From Mactromeris polynyma (lineage: Eukaryota > Mollusca > Bivalvia > Venerida > Mactridae): 64,000 nucleotides of DNA. The notes below the pieces were generated by a model, which made no database searches, was not told the DNA's origin, and was given only the letters and a program-made list of their open reading frames with translations. The translations under genes and the position numbers were made by a program. The stretch spans positions 24,488,264 through 24,552,263 of the forward strand of contig JASFXZ010000007.1 of assembly GCA_032209605.1 (NCBI GenBank), read 5' to 3'. Positions 1-13,230 of this stretch are shown piece by piece; the stretch's first letter is position 1, and each line of letters begins with the position of its first letter.

Positions 1-973
1 GGCTTTGTCTGTATTTTAGTATTACACTTACATTTAGTTTTCGGATTCAAATCTAAATATCGAGTAAGTAATGCCAGATTCAAGTTGTAATGAGATGTGA
101 GACACTAGTCTAATAATTGTGTCCATGCAACTAGATTTACGTAGACCCACAACATTTTGAAAACAACTGATTCACAGACGTGTTGCATACAAATGACATC
201 TGGGCTCTGATTACAAAAAATGTACATTGAATCTAGTCCGGAGACAATTAGATCCACTGGAAATCAATATCAGAAACCAAGACTATTTACGACAAACGTA
301 ATAAGCATTAAAAGAAAATTTATAATATCGTGTCTCGCTGTAATGGAATTATTTATGACATTCATTTAAGCATTTGATGTAATATGCTGAAGGTTCGTAA
401 AGAGAGTAAATTTATCACACTTGGGAAGCTGTAAAATTTGTCTGCAACTAATAAAATGCTTTTCTTAAATAAACGTAAATAAACGACATGAAAATATTTA
501 CCAAACAACACTCAATAGCTTAGCAAAATTAAGTTTTTTTTTAGATTTATATTTGACACTTTAACATGTGTATAGGATATGCCTTATTCACTTCGAAATT
601 TACCAAACAATTCCAGTTATAATCCTTCAAATTTGTAACTAAATGTATGTCATTTAGCAATGAACTTGTTGCCTGAGAAAATTTAATCGTAGACCTACGT
701 AATATAACCAGACGCTTGAATAGACCCTTTTCCCAATACGCAGAGTATGCATAGAAGTAAAAGTCACGTTTCTCTCCGCATTTCAAATCGAGGATGATCG
801 CGAAGGTTGAATGTTAGATGTAGGAAAGAATATGAACGCTTTTGATAATACGGTATATTTTATTTGACACGTATTTAACAAATATATCAGAATTTATACA
901 GGAACGTTTGTCCATATCGTTGTCTGTACTTATAGTTATTCTTACGATTAATTATCTCCCCTATAAAAAAGTT

Positions 974-1169
974 GGTAGCCCGCCTGGCTTCCTACGGTGG
1001 TATAGCGCTAGACTGTCATCCGGTAGATCCGGGTCCGATACCCGAGTTGGGCACGTTATGTTCATCCTTGACATTTACCTCGGACATGTCTTCCACATGT
1101 GAATAGTTGACAGATGCTTGCGAAAGTGCAAGTTAGTATTGGTTGATAATTACGTAATTCAAATAAACT
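974..1169 (+). mobile_element. tRNA-derived SINE
   Basis: The head resembles tRNA-Asp, with box A-like GGTGGTATAGCGCTAGA and box B-like GGGTCCGATACCC. The body contains a motif ending TTGGTTGATAATT that recurs at 56,080-56,115. It is shared with A', so it predates the A duplication. Confidence 0.7.
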
Positions 1170-2214
1170 AACAAAATATTGTGTTCACTCCTAAGTACGT
1201 AAGTGTGCACTCACTTGCCAAAATTGGCAACGTCATGTCAATTTATAATATGATAATTCCTCATGTTTTCACTTTTATCACTTTTAACATACTTATGATC
1301 ATAATTCAGAGAAAGGGAATGTCATTTTCTACATATATGTATAGTGATGAGCCAAATTGTATATCAAACTGTAATCTACTTAATACAAATACTCATATTT
1401 ATACATCCACATCAGACGAACCCGAATATCACTTAAAACAGCTGATGAGAAAGAATACCCTGTGTGATAAACACTACCCCAATTTTGGAAATTAATTCCT
1501 TTGATTTTACCTGCATGATATGCACGCGTCATCCAAGTCTTGTGAATCACTGAACTTGCGCTAGCTACCCCCAATGACACTATTAAAAATTCGAATAAAA
1601 ACGACCAATATATTACATAATAGAATCGATGTACTTAAATATTCCATGATCATTCATACTTACATAAATAGTCATATATCCACTAGTATCGTTGAGCTTA
1701 ATGAAAACATTAAAGTGCTTCTGTTGATGAAGCAGTCGGGCGAGCACGACGAAATACACTTGAGATTATTCAATATTCCTACAAAATGAAACTAACAACT
1801 CCCCATCTGTATTGTACTTATACATTAAAAAGTAAACAAATGAACTTTTAATGAAGTAATTTTCAATAGTTTACTTCCAATAGCTAATTATCTCATACAA
1901 CATAATATTACAAAACACCCTTTGTATAGAAACAATGAGGAAATATTAAACCCAATAAGTACACAATATATACAATGAGTCTTGCACTTTCTACAACTGG
2001 CCTCTTTCCGCGACTGACATGAAATGCACTGAAATCAAAGCAAGCATTTTATCTTCGAGACCTACTTCATACGAGTATATCAATGAAACAAGGGGGCAAA
2101 AAGCCCAGATAGTCAGTATTCATAGGACTAAAGGAGGGAGAGAAAAATATGAATAATATATATAAGGAACAACACATGGGAAAGAGAAACTTACACTTGA
2201 TATTTCATGTTATA

Positions 2215-2470
2215 TTCTCCCCTGTCGGCCTTTTGTTGCTAGCTCCGTGAAGTATTCCATCCATTAAATTTCCCTCTTGTTTGTTCTCCTTATTTCTAAT
2301 TAGTTGCCATTTAAGGTCGGCAGGGCCATTCCGTGTCCCTCTGTTCCCTTACGTATTTACCATTGCATGTCTGATGTTTTGGGGATAGTTGTTTACCCGG
2401 AGGACTGTGTGATGAGGCATTGCCTTGTGTATGTGGCGTTCCCAGTAGCAATGTAGTCTCTCTTTTAACA
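2215..2470 (+). repeat. Dispersed repeat family 1, copy a
   Basis: Shares with other family members GGAGGACTGTGTGATGAGGC, then TGTGGCGTTCCC and a CTCTCTTTT 3' end. It is 5' truncated relative to the copy at 5715 and shared with A'. Confidence 0.75.
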
Positions 2471-3109
2471 AACATATAAAACAATAAAGAAATGTATAAT
2501 CACACAGCGAGACAAAATTTTGACCAACTGTATCGTAGATATAGGATAGTTGTATGTCTGGACATTCAATACGGACTTTATTGAACGAATTTTCTGAAAC
2601 GTTGATTCACAATAACATGTACGTGCAGCGATACATGCATATTTTCCACTTAGTTCTTTATGTCTCTTAATAGGATGTAATTAGTCCAAATGGAGACATT
2701 ACAATAGTTTTCAACTATTATTGGCATTATATCAAATTCTTTAACTTTCATCGCGCAGCAATCATTTACCCAATATTTGTATAAACACAAGTATTGATAG
2801 TAATCATCAAATGATTGATACAATATACCATTTATACTCAGTTCGTAGGTTTGTCTTTGTCATTAAATGTATTACAAATTCTCACTGGCTCTTTCAGATT
2901 CCAATTTCCGATAAACTTAGTTGTTATACGCTGGTTAAATTAACTGATTGCAAGGACTGTAAATATTGACACTATTACATGAATGAAGAAAGCACTGTAA
3001 CATTACGTAATACTGTTGTAACATACATTTGATAGTGTTGATGTGTTTCATGCAATAAACAGCAATTCATTGAGACGTAAAAGTAAATACTCGAACTATG
3101 CTGTATTTT

Positions 3110-3290
3110 TGAATAAAGAAGTCGAGCCGGAAATACAACAAAAAAGTACGCGGCCGCCAATAAAGCACAGGGAAATATGAAAATATGAATATACAGGTAA
3201 ACAATAGTAAAATCAAAGGGGCAAACAAATACATGTACATTCGTGAATGTAAGAGTCGATCTACCGCCAAAAACGCCATGAACTCATGCA
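3110..3290 (-). repeat. Dispersed repeat family 2, inverted
   Basis: GTCGAGCCGGAAATACAACA and GTAAACAATAGTAAAATCAAA resemble the reverse complement of 57,290-57,340 and the segment at 60,800-60,900. The A' counterpart is at about 32,450-32,620. Confidence 0.45.
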
Positions 3291-5714
3291 GGTAAATTTA
3301 CCGACCGCAGCAGAGTGAATCAAAACAAGACACATACTAAACGTATGATAAAGACGCAAATATATGAGCTTCTACAGATACTACTCAAAAGAGGAAGAGT
3401 ACTGGTTGAGAGTTAGATCGCTTTATTTCTAATCTGAAGGTCATGATTTCACGTCCTATTTTGAGCGGTATTTAATCAAGAACTTTGCAGTCCCTAAATT
3501 TACATGTGTTGAACCTCGAATATCGTAATTCTACTACGTATTCGCCTGTATCATTTTATAATGTAGTAATTCGAAGTATATATATGAAATGTTTTGATGT
3601 GAAGCAGTTTACAAAAAGCCTGCCAGGACAATAGAAATTCAAAATATATTGTATGACTACAGCAAAACGCGTCAATATTTTGTTTCTACTGCCAATGATT
3701 CAATGCGTGACTTCACGTTAAACTATAAAAGGAAAATAAACATATACTTTAAAGCCCAAATTGACATGCGTATGGATTTCACACATTGATCCACATATCT
3801 GTATCCTGAACGTATTTGCACATAGTGTAAACGGCACTTTGTTTCTTAACATGACAATAAAACAATAGTTTAATATCCTAGCACTCTCACGACTGCAAAA
3901 CATTTCAAACAAGTTCATGGCAACCAAAACCATTGAAATTCATATTCCAGTAAGTCTGGAAAAATACCACTTCACTTTGGTAGTTCAGATTCTTACGTAC
4001 GAATCAATTGTTTGTATAATCGATGGACAAGTTCCGTCAGTGATTAGCTGTCGTTGAACAGGAGTGTAAGGATTGGCAACGTTTGTAAACCTTGTAATTG
4101 ATAAAGCATTAAGGATCGTAAACTTACTAGTGAACAAGACACGCTAATTGACCTAGACGAGATATATGTAAGTGCATGTCAATACAACTACTTAACAGCA
4201 CTTTTAACGGGAGTTTTGTCTGAAATCTAGACCTACTAAAATAATCGCAAACACGGCATTTCACTTTGTATAATGGTTGAAATTATTGTGAGCACTACAC
4301 ATATTCGAGTCAAAAGAGCTGACTCGCCACTTGTGTTAGTATTACACATTGATATATTTTAATTGTCTATTGTTATATTGAGTTATACTATGATTGAGAT
4401 TATTTAACTGAACTATAAATACAAGTATGACGAAGTCTGCTGCATGCTTTTTTAATGTATTTTAATGCATTTTTACAACCGAAGGTGAGTTGATTGTTTT
4501 AGTCAAGTTGACAGATATTTCGACCATCCCATTCAACGCAGGCAGTAGAGCGTTCGATTGCCAAACTGAATTTCGTATGTTCACTGACACAATTTGACTA
4601 AATTTTCATTCATTCAAAGTCAATTGTCCTCTGTCTTACATGTATTTGGGGGGACAGGTCGACTGCTTGTGGATGAACATAGTATACAAGTATATAACCC
4701 TGGAGCTCTGGTTGGATCAACCGACCGCCATAAATATCCGAAATACTGTTGACAAATTATGTAAACCTTACACATAAACAATTATTTCAAATACATGCAT
4801 GTTATCTAATCTCTTATATTCTTTGCTGTGCTGTTTATAACGAATGACATGCAACCAGCAGTATATTATGTAATAACCAGAGTTAGTGACCCCTGTCAGA
4901 ACTATGAAGACAGCTATAAAACATGCAGTATGCAACTAGCAGTTAATATGAACATGTATTACCAAACTCAATTTGGGAAAACGCATAGAATTCTAACAGA
5001 TTAATGAGTTGCGCTGGTTTAAACTAAAAGTACATGTCATATTACATTTAGTTATATAGAACTTGCATTGGGAAGTTAATAGTTAATCAAACTTTTCAAT
5101 GATATACTATAATCACCTTTATATGGATCATTTGATAGTATTAATGACCTATTGTACAAGGTAATAATATGGCCAAATCAAATAACGATATCCAATTTTG
5201 ATGTTTCAGTAACCATTATGTCATCATTTTACAAATTAATTGAATATATTCTAATGAGATGTACGCGTGGTTTGGAATCTCAGAGAGGGCTTATTCGACC
5301 TGGCATTGACGAAACCGAGTTAGACTTGATACAATCAGGATTGACAGCTTGAATTATCATCGATAATGGTACTGTCTAGTATGCCTAGGTGAATGAACCA
5401 AGTGCCCTCGTGTGATCTAAAAAAAGTATATTAATGTTTAGGCTGCTGTAGTTATACACTAGGCACACTTTAATAGAATCAACAAAATTTATAAAGATAA
5501 CGAAATATTAAAAGTCTCAATATTAATTTCCCTTTGTATTTAAATTGACATATTTAGAATTGGGGTCCTAAACTGTTACACAAATATCAAATATAGTCTA
5601 TACAGCTGACTCTGGGTTTAATGCTCGTCTGGAACATATGTCTTCAGTGGACCTGTTTTTCTTTAACTGATTCAATATTTTACATAAATTGATTAACATA
5701 CAGCATATAACAGT

Positions 5715-6125
5715 CTTTAGGCTGTAATTCGCTGAATGGTTATAATTTCGTTTTGTGTTTTGAATGTATGTTATATTTCCCTTTCCCCTGTGCAATTCTC
5801 TCACTTTATATAGCGTTCATGTTATTTTACCGCCCAGTTTCGGCCTATTGTTGCCAGCTGTCTTGACTTGTCCTGTGAGATTTTCCTTCCATTAATCCCC
5901 CCTCCTTCACTGTCCACTTTGATTATCCTGGTTGTTCCTTGTGGTCTGCCAGGCCATTGTTTGCGTATCTATTCCTTAATGTGTGTACCCTTAAACCTCC
6001 TCAAGTGCCTTATGTCTTATGGATTGTTGTTTTCCGGAGGCCTGTGCGGGGAGGCATTGTCTTATGTATGTGGTGTTCCCAGTAGGTACTTATTCTCTCT
6101 CTCTTTTGTAGCGCTTCGGTGGAAT
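5715..6125 (+). repeat. Dispersed repeat family 1, copy b (long)
   Basis: One of the longest copies, starting at AGGCTGTAATTCGCT and ending CTCTCTCTTTT. The open frame within it is not conserved among copies. Confidence 0.75.
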
Positions 6126-7304
6126 AATTAAACACCAACTGATTCCTGTGTCTTAAAACGACACCAAACTTCAGCTAATACATTTATTTTCAATCATGTG
6201 TTTCTGCAAGTATAAAAAGCAAATGTGATTATTTATTATAGTATCATATATATTTACAGTTCTTGCCATTTCTTACTCTTTCTGAGCACATTTACTTCCC
6301 GATTCATATCATTTAATGTGAAGCATCATGCAGATCAGGCAAATGGTAACTATATAGACGGTTATAGTAGCTCGTACTGAAGTACCAATCAAGCAAAATA
6401 TAATAATTTAAAATTATTTATCTGTGAATTCTATTGATTGATGTATTGATGAAATATCAACTCTCAAACCGTTTGAACTTTGTCATTGTGAAAGTTGTCA
6501 CGTTCTCCAGACTAAATCGCGTCATAAACAATCTCTCACATTCGCGATTGAGTGCTTTAAACGTTCTCTCGCGAAATGCAAAGCTACTTAGAGATACGGT
6601 AACTTTATGAAACCATTTGTTGAAAGAAAACCATTGACTCTGTACCGATTATCAACATATCATTAACATGCTTTGCCATTAATGTATCCTTACTCAAAAC
6701 ATTTCACATGACTGATTCTATCATTAATGCCAGGCATTTAATGTAAGTGCTTGAATATTATATGAAGCATTTTAAAATACTACTAATACTACTAATAACA
6801 GACAAAATATAAAACGTGTTCCTTTAGTGATAATTTTTCGTCTTACAACTATATTAACTGTATACAGATTGAAACGAACCTTACATAATTAAGAGTGAAA
6901 ATTGTGTAGCTCAGTGGGCCGTTTCATTAGTTATATCGAGGTAAAAGGGAGCAGCCTCGCACAGGGAGGGACATAACAACACTAACAAAAGGACCATGTG
7001 CTACCCACAACAAATATCATCAACGAATCAAATAACATGAAACCATCTTTCAAAATAGTTCTAGAATATAAGATACGTCCAATAGAATGTGTCTTGATAA
7101 AATCTTCCTAGATAACGGGTTTTGAAATGCGCAAATCTTGCTTTACATATATATGGTTAATTCCGTTTATTGGTCAGTTTGCAGTCAACCATAACACTAA
7201 AAGGTTATCTACAATTGTCTTGTTTGCGTCAGCTAGTAAGCAAGTATTTCGTATACACAACTTATGATTAATGAAGTTCATTGATTGCAAAGATCGCAAA
7301 CAAT

Positions 7305-7380
7305 GCCGCCCATGACGGGATTTGAACCCGTGATCTTCGGGCCAGGAGTCAGGAGCTCTATCCATAAACCGCTATGCCCT
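7305..7380 (-). mobile_element. tRNA-Arg-like SINE head or tRNA pseudogene
   Basis: The minus strand has box A-like sequence TATGGATAGAGC and a good T arm (ACGGG-TTCAAAT-CCCGT). The acceptor and anticodon stems do not pair, so this is not a functional tRNA. Confidence 0.6.
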
Positions 7381-7889
7381 TTCTTCCTCAGTTGTAGCTC
7401 ATTTTAAGTAGTATTTAAGCTACAACTAAATCCCTCAGTTTAGAGCCTACTTGCGTAACTTGCAAATTAATGCATTGCGCAGTATCCACAATCGAGTTCT
7501 GAAAGCGAAGACAAATTAAATCGCAAAATGTAAAATGTAATTGCGGTGTACATGGTAAATTTTAAACACTCATGTGTTTGCATTTTGCATTTCAATAGAA
7601 AAAAATGCGCGTCATGGCATTATTGTGCAAATCGTGTTTTAAAACGTGCCGTCCACAAAATTGTCTATATATTTGATTATTGGTACAAGTTATGGTAATT
7701 GAAATTTTAATTCATTTTATCCGTGCCACAATGTTGAACATTTCGCCTATACTCAAATCAATTCCATCAAATAGTTAAGTCGATCACACAGTGCTTCTCA
7801 GTCGCCGAGTTCCTATTCAAATTACATACATACCTGATGATATCGAGATACCCGATTAGTGTCATGTGGGTGATTGTTGGATTTGTGAG

Positions 7890-8100
7890 GTAGTCCATGT
7901 ATGCGCCATTTAAACCTGGTTTAAATTCTCAGTGGTGTTTTTGCAGCTCACTTGTTCTAATGCGGTGCACCTATTTTGCCTATCATTTATGTTTGTGTCT
8001 CGTCCAATTTTACGTTGGATTCTTTAATGTGAATATATTTCAATGTTACCAAGTTTTGTTGATGTTGCTTTGCACTTTGTATGTGACCTTCTATTGAATA
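7890..8100 (+). repeat. Dispersed repeat family 2
   Basis: Landmarks are AATGCGGTGCACCTATTTTG, CATTTATGTTTGTGT and CACTTTGTATGTGAC. Related copies lie at 29,070-29,220, 38,070-38,275 and 57,230-57,420. Confidence 0.55.
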
Positions 8101-8340
8101 CAAAACACATTCTTTTATGAGAAAGTGTTTACAGTTGGAATAAATGTTGTATTGTCTATACCGCACCGAAACGTAATTGCCGAATGTCAAACGCGGACTA
8201 AACGAAGTTTGCATACTGTTCCGACGAGTGAAACAATTAATTTAATGGAAACCTGTGCAGCTAAATTGCTGAAGTTACGAGACATTTTGTGAATTTTGTG
8301 TGTTTCTTGATTTAAAGATTGTTCTGACGGTGTATGCCTA

Positions 8341-9850
8341 TTTTTGTGCGGAAGTGTTGACGTTAAAGGGAATTGATTGTAGACTATTGCAGTTTAATAT
8401 GTGAACAGGTCGTTGGTATGAAGTTCAGCAACAATCCGATTTAAGTGTGTGACGGTATATTTAATGTTCGTAAAGTAATTTTAGTGAATGACTTGAGCAG
8501 ATTGAAAACATTTTTTTCTGATTTATCAGTTCTATCTAACAGTTTGAGTTTTTCAAGATTTCAGCTTTCGACAAATTCGTATATGTTTCGATAGTAGTGA
8601 ATGATTTATTAGGAATGTAAGCAACTAATTTGTCTTAACATTGAGAACTTAAGTGGTAATAAAAATGAACTATGGAGTCGGGCAGGTTATTTCACATACA
8701 AATGGGACAGCCACCCAAAGCACAAGGAGAAATGAAAATATTTTGACTTTTTTGGATTGGAATGGTTGGCAACTGCGTCAGAAATGCTCCGGAATAAAAT
8801 TATCGCAACAAAACGATGCATAAGACTTATTGTATTTTCGAATCAACTTTTTTCAACAAGTAAAAAATTATACCTCATGGTAATGAAAACACGTTAGATT
8901 ATGCACGTATTAATATTTAGTGATGTGACGATTTTCCTGTAGTTTGTCACTGCGTGAATAAAGGCATCTAAAACATAATGGAAGTTCGGTCATGAAAGTT
9001 GTCACGTTCGCAGATTTTATCGCCTTTACAAATTGATAATAAAATGTTAAAAAAAATTCTGGCGAATAGTGAGTGAATCGTCTACGTCTATAACAATGCT
9101 TTCAAGAACTTCATCATTAAAATGTTACTGAAAATCAATGATTCTGAATCATTGTGTCTTTAATGGGCTCTATCATTCCGTAGCGTTTATCTTAAGTGGT
9201 TCTTGACTGTAAAGTTGAGAAAGTAAGGCTGTAATTGTGTGTGTTAAATAATGTGTAAACTATAAGGCAGCCATTTGCTTTAGTGAGAATTGCGAGTCTT
9301 TAATCTGTTCCAGTTTTAAACATTTCACAAATGTTGCAACTCATTTGATCAATGCTTTTTCAGTTTGCATTTCAATAAAGGGGCATAAGGATATTAGACT
9401 GGCATCTCCACAAAATCAGCATAATTATGTATAACCGTAATTTCAGAGTATATTAAATACCTGAAAATACCAGAATATGCACAGAGAGTTCAATATCGAA
9501 CCAATTCATTGTTCATGAAATATTCAAAGAGCGATTAAGTTGTTACAGGGAACGCCACGTACACAAGACAATGTCTCCTCGCACAGTTCACCGGGTAAAC
9601 AACAGTCTACAAAACATTAGGTACTGAGGAGATGCTAGGATAAACATGCATGTGAAAAGGGGCGCAGGTAATAGTCTGGCCGACAATAAAATAACAAATG
9701 TCAATTTAGATGGACAACTATAGCGAAAGGAACTGCACAAGAGAAGGGGGAACTAAACATACATCTATAAACATAAATAGAAATAATAACCACACAGCGA
9801 TTTACAGCATTGGAATTATATCAACTTATTTATTAAAAATGGTACAGGTG
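8341..9850. other. 1,510-bp block present in A, absent in A'
   Basis: A' joins GTATGCCTA directly to GTAGTTCTCG (about 38,504), whereas A has 1,510 bp between them, including family-1 copy c. No gene is seen in the block. Confidence 0.8.
9540..9775 (-). repeat. Dispersed repeat family 1, copy c
   Basis: Inverted copy (GGGAACGCCACGTACACAAG near its low-coordinate end). It lies in the 1,510-bp block that A' lacks. Confidence 0.65.
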
Positions 9851-11200
9851 GTAGTTCTCGTTATGTCAGGATTATAACCCTTCCTTATAAACATATTTAT
9901 CAATTTGACGAATAACTGATTAAAGTTACAACTGTTATGAATTTTGCTTTTTTCTATTAGATCTCCATAAAAATTGGGTTAACCTTGTTTGTCCACGACT
10001 ATTGTTTTTCAATGTTTATAAGAATTGCCATTCCACAGTGTAAATCATAATGCTATTGAATTTGGTATTTCCTGCCTGCAGTTTCTGTCTTTTCATCAGG
10101 TACGTGTAATCGAAAAATGAAAAACGAAACCAAAACAAAATATTCGTTGATGTTACATTCGGAGTGAATTAGTTATGCGTTCGTAATTTAATTTCAAATT
10201 TATGTATGATATTAATATTGTACACGTACGTGTTTTACTATTGTTTTAAATACACATATGTCAGATGAGTAGTTTAGTTCTATTATTGAAGGAAATATGT
10301 AATCCTAACACCAACACATTTTTATGCAGAACTGAAGAAATTAGCAAATAAACTTAGATTTTAATCAATAACATTTTTGTAGAACTTGAATTCCTTTACG
10401 TCGTATACATACAAGTATTACTATTATTGTTATTGTTGGGCGACATTCTTACTGAACACAAATTTACATGACAATGTTTGTTATGCTTACTGTGTATGTT
10501 ACCTTATCATGTATATTATGATTATCATTTAGTAATTACGTTAAATAATGGGTATTTGATGCTGCACGAAAGTAAACGTTATTATCGCTAGATGAGCCCT
10601 CACTGAAAATTCGTGGATGTATATTTGTCTTGACATGATGCTTAGGTGTTCAAATAGACTGTAAACAATAAATTTTATAGTGAAACTATCATTGAGAGGA
10701 AGTCTATTTTCTTCGATAACTTTTCGTCTGCCAGTAATTTCCTTAAATATATGTTCCTTAATGTTTGACCTGCCTTTATGCTGAGTTTTTAAAAAAATGG
10801 TAATAAACCAGGCAAAAGAACGATCGTAGTGAGTTTTGTTTTTTTGTTCACTGTCAGTCGTTTCTGAATTTGAACGTGATTTTGGAAGTGAGATTTATTT
10901 CCGATGCCAAGTATTCGTATAGAAGGTTGGCGAATACACGGGGTTCGACTGTAACGCACTACGAAGTTTGAATGAAAGTTATTAATGAGCGATGTTGAAT
11001 TTTGCTAGGTAAAGTGTTTTCACTTACCACAGACAAACTCCATGAGAACATGGTTGTCGTGTTAAACCACATGGCCGTTTTGGCTTCTTGATCTGAACAT
11101 CCTTGAATGAATGTACTTTAAATCGTTTACAATATTTCTCTTGCCAATCTTCCACATTACGTTTATGAATACTTGAAATGTGAAATTTCTTTATCATTTA

Positions 11201-11275
11201 TTTAAAGACCACAGTATTTCTTGTTTACGGAACTATAGTTTCTTTAAAGACCACAGTTTTTCTTGTTTACGGAAC
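11201..11275 (+). repeat. 42-bp tandem duplication in A
   Basis: TTTAAAGACCACAGTATTTC and following sequence are repeated at 11,243. X2 has only one unit (about 49,999-50,040). Confidence 0.8.
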
Positions 11276-11619
11276 TGCACAATGAATTACTTTGCATATT
11301 TCATAGTAATATTTATTATCCTGGCGGAGAGCTTGAATTATTGGCGATCAATCCCTGGAAAGTAAATGCAATTAAATTTTCGCCTGTTTTTTACGTGTTG
11401 TTATTTTATCATGTTTGACTGCATGAATTTTCTCTGTCCTCTTGTTTTACTACAATCCCGTTAAAACAGACCAATAATGATCAGTACATTTACAATACAA
11501 TTACGATGCAGGTAATCCTAAACTCCATATAATATGTACATAGAGATGCAATAATATAATGTACACGGTCTTAATATTAACGCAGCATTAACAGGTTCTT
11601 TCATATTAAGGAAGGATTA

Positions 11620-11690
11620 AGTTGGTACGGGTACAGAGAACGCTACACTCATAAGAAAATGCATCATGCCAATGAAACCACAGTGGGGAC
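11620..11690 (-). repeat. Dispersed repeat family 1, short 3' fragment
   Basis: Only the terminal part is present (AGAGAACGCTACACTCATAA, minus orientation). Confidence 0.4.
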
Positions 11691-12851
11691 AGTTAGTGTT
11701 ATTAACAACAGCTAGATTGAAAATGATTTACAAAAATAGCTATAGCATTTCATCGATTATGTCCTTGTTCTACATTAAGCAAGGAAACTACATGTAGTTG
11801 GGGCTGCTACTGGATTCGTCATGTCTCGATCGTCTTCGTGATAAAAGAAAAACTATCGCCCTTGAAATAAATAATTGGCATACACAATCAGCCGTCTGGA
11901 TTATTTTTGATTATTTGTAACTAGTATATACATAATGATCACAAATCTCAATAATATATTATGTATTATGTGACTGCTGAGACAAACTGTGAATTGATGG
12001 TGCCAATTTATATCATTTTGTTTATCGCATACTGTATAGGTGGATCAAATCGCGTGTTGAAAAGTTTACTGAGTTTATAATATCTACACATCGTAAACAT
12101 CAAAATTAGATAACTGATTGAACGTGTTGCTAGGGTCTGCGTTGATGTTGAGATTATGTGATGCATCTATGTACAATGCAACTCTGCACAGAACAGTTTT
12201 AGAACTTTTGATTTTGATGTTATCGGGTTTTAAATTGAAACGTAGAAGATATATAGTAGAAGCAAGGATTTTTTATTATTTACTTTAATCACACAACAAT
12301 AACATTCACAAGCCCGGCTTCGTCGTTCATGTTTGTCGTTATTTTACCGTACATTATATGGTTGATATAATACAATTGGCTAGATGAAACGTAAACGACT
12401 TGACACAGCTACCAATTATACATGTATCATCCTTGATTTGATTTATTTTTACTAACAACGTTAATTGCCTTGATATTCTTGTTGTGTCGTGCAGCTTGTG
12501 TCGTTCAATGTTTTTTTTGAGTTCCTTAATAATGTGGTAGTGTTTAATTTCTATGTCCTGACCCTTCTTGCAATATGTCTTAAGTATTGTATTTCAATTT
12601 GCACGAGTGTAAATTATTGTCTTTTATTTTTGTAATTTTATATTATAATTAAAGAAACGCCGGACCTATTAAACAGTATTACATAATTTGAAAGAAAGTG
12701 TAGCACAGCAAATAGGAAAGATTCGCAAAATAATGCATCCCCAAAAAAGTCGTACTGCAAAATAAAACATGAACAAGTTAAAAAATATATATACTATAAA
12801 ACATAATTCCTTGACAGCGTTGGGAACTTTACTTTGTTGGTCTAAACATTA

Positions 12852-12898
12852 TGGACTGTCTTATGTATGTGGCTTTCCCTGTAGTTCTCTCTCTTTTT
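12852..12898 (+). repeat. Dispersed repeat family 1, 46-bp 3' fragment in the left arm
   Basis: TGTCTTATGTATGTGGCTTT to the CTCTCTTTTTT end. It interrupts sequence that is continuous in the right inverted arm (about 21,690-21,700), so it is a dated insertion of only the 3' end of the family. Confidence 0.65.
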
Positions 12899-13230
12899 TA
12901 AGCCTCACTGACGGCAAGCCAAACACACACACAATTCATATATCGCTAAGATTCCCAAAATACACCAAACATGAACAGTGATTAGTACATAGCCCAGACA
13001 CAAAATATGAAGAAGACGAGCTCGAAATTCCGCATTCAAAGCCAGCCAAAAATAAAAGGGGTTATGAACATATGTACATACAAGTAAACAAATTCAAAAC
13101 AAAGGATGAATACACAAATATAATAGTAGGTCACAATAGGTGGGTACCACTTTTGAACGGTCAATGGCAAAATTGCAAAATACCATGGGGGCTAAAACTT
13201 AATTTGAATATACAGTAAATAACAAATCCC

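Larger units (their letters stand above)
1..12565. repeat. Segmental duplication A
   Basis: Collinear with about 29,290-40,560 at very high identity (a few differences per 300 bp where compared, for example 1181-1495 against 30505-30819). Length differences come from discrete indels: a 393-bp MITE, a 111-bp SINE and about 372 bp are extra in A', while 1,510 bp (8341-9850) and 723 bp (10306-11028) are extra in A. No spliced gene was recognised; the open frames are short and lack support. Confidence 0.9.

Noticed and set aside
974..1060. Possible functional tRNA-Asp gene
   Set aside because: The tRNA-like part lacks a paired acceptor stem and continues into a SINE body shared with 56,080-56,170.
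1181..1495. 104-codon open frame conserved in A' (30505-30819)
   Set aside because: It has no ATG at its left end (GTG). Its conservation is explained by the recent A/A' duplication. The third, inverted copy at 19,928-20,190 contains in-frame stops.
5868..6131. 87-codon open frame, also seen at 35592-35852
   Set aside because: It lies within dispersed repeat family 1, and the frame is not kept in other copies.
7305..7380. Possible functional tRNA-Arg gene
   Set aside because: The T arm is good, but the acceptor stem and anticodon stem do not pair; it fits a SINE head or pseudogene better.
7897..8097. Open frame conserved between A and A'
   Set aside because: It falls in dispersed repeat family 2; indels change the frame between the copies.
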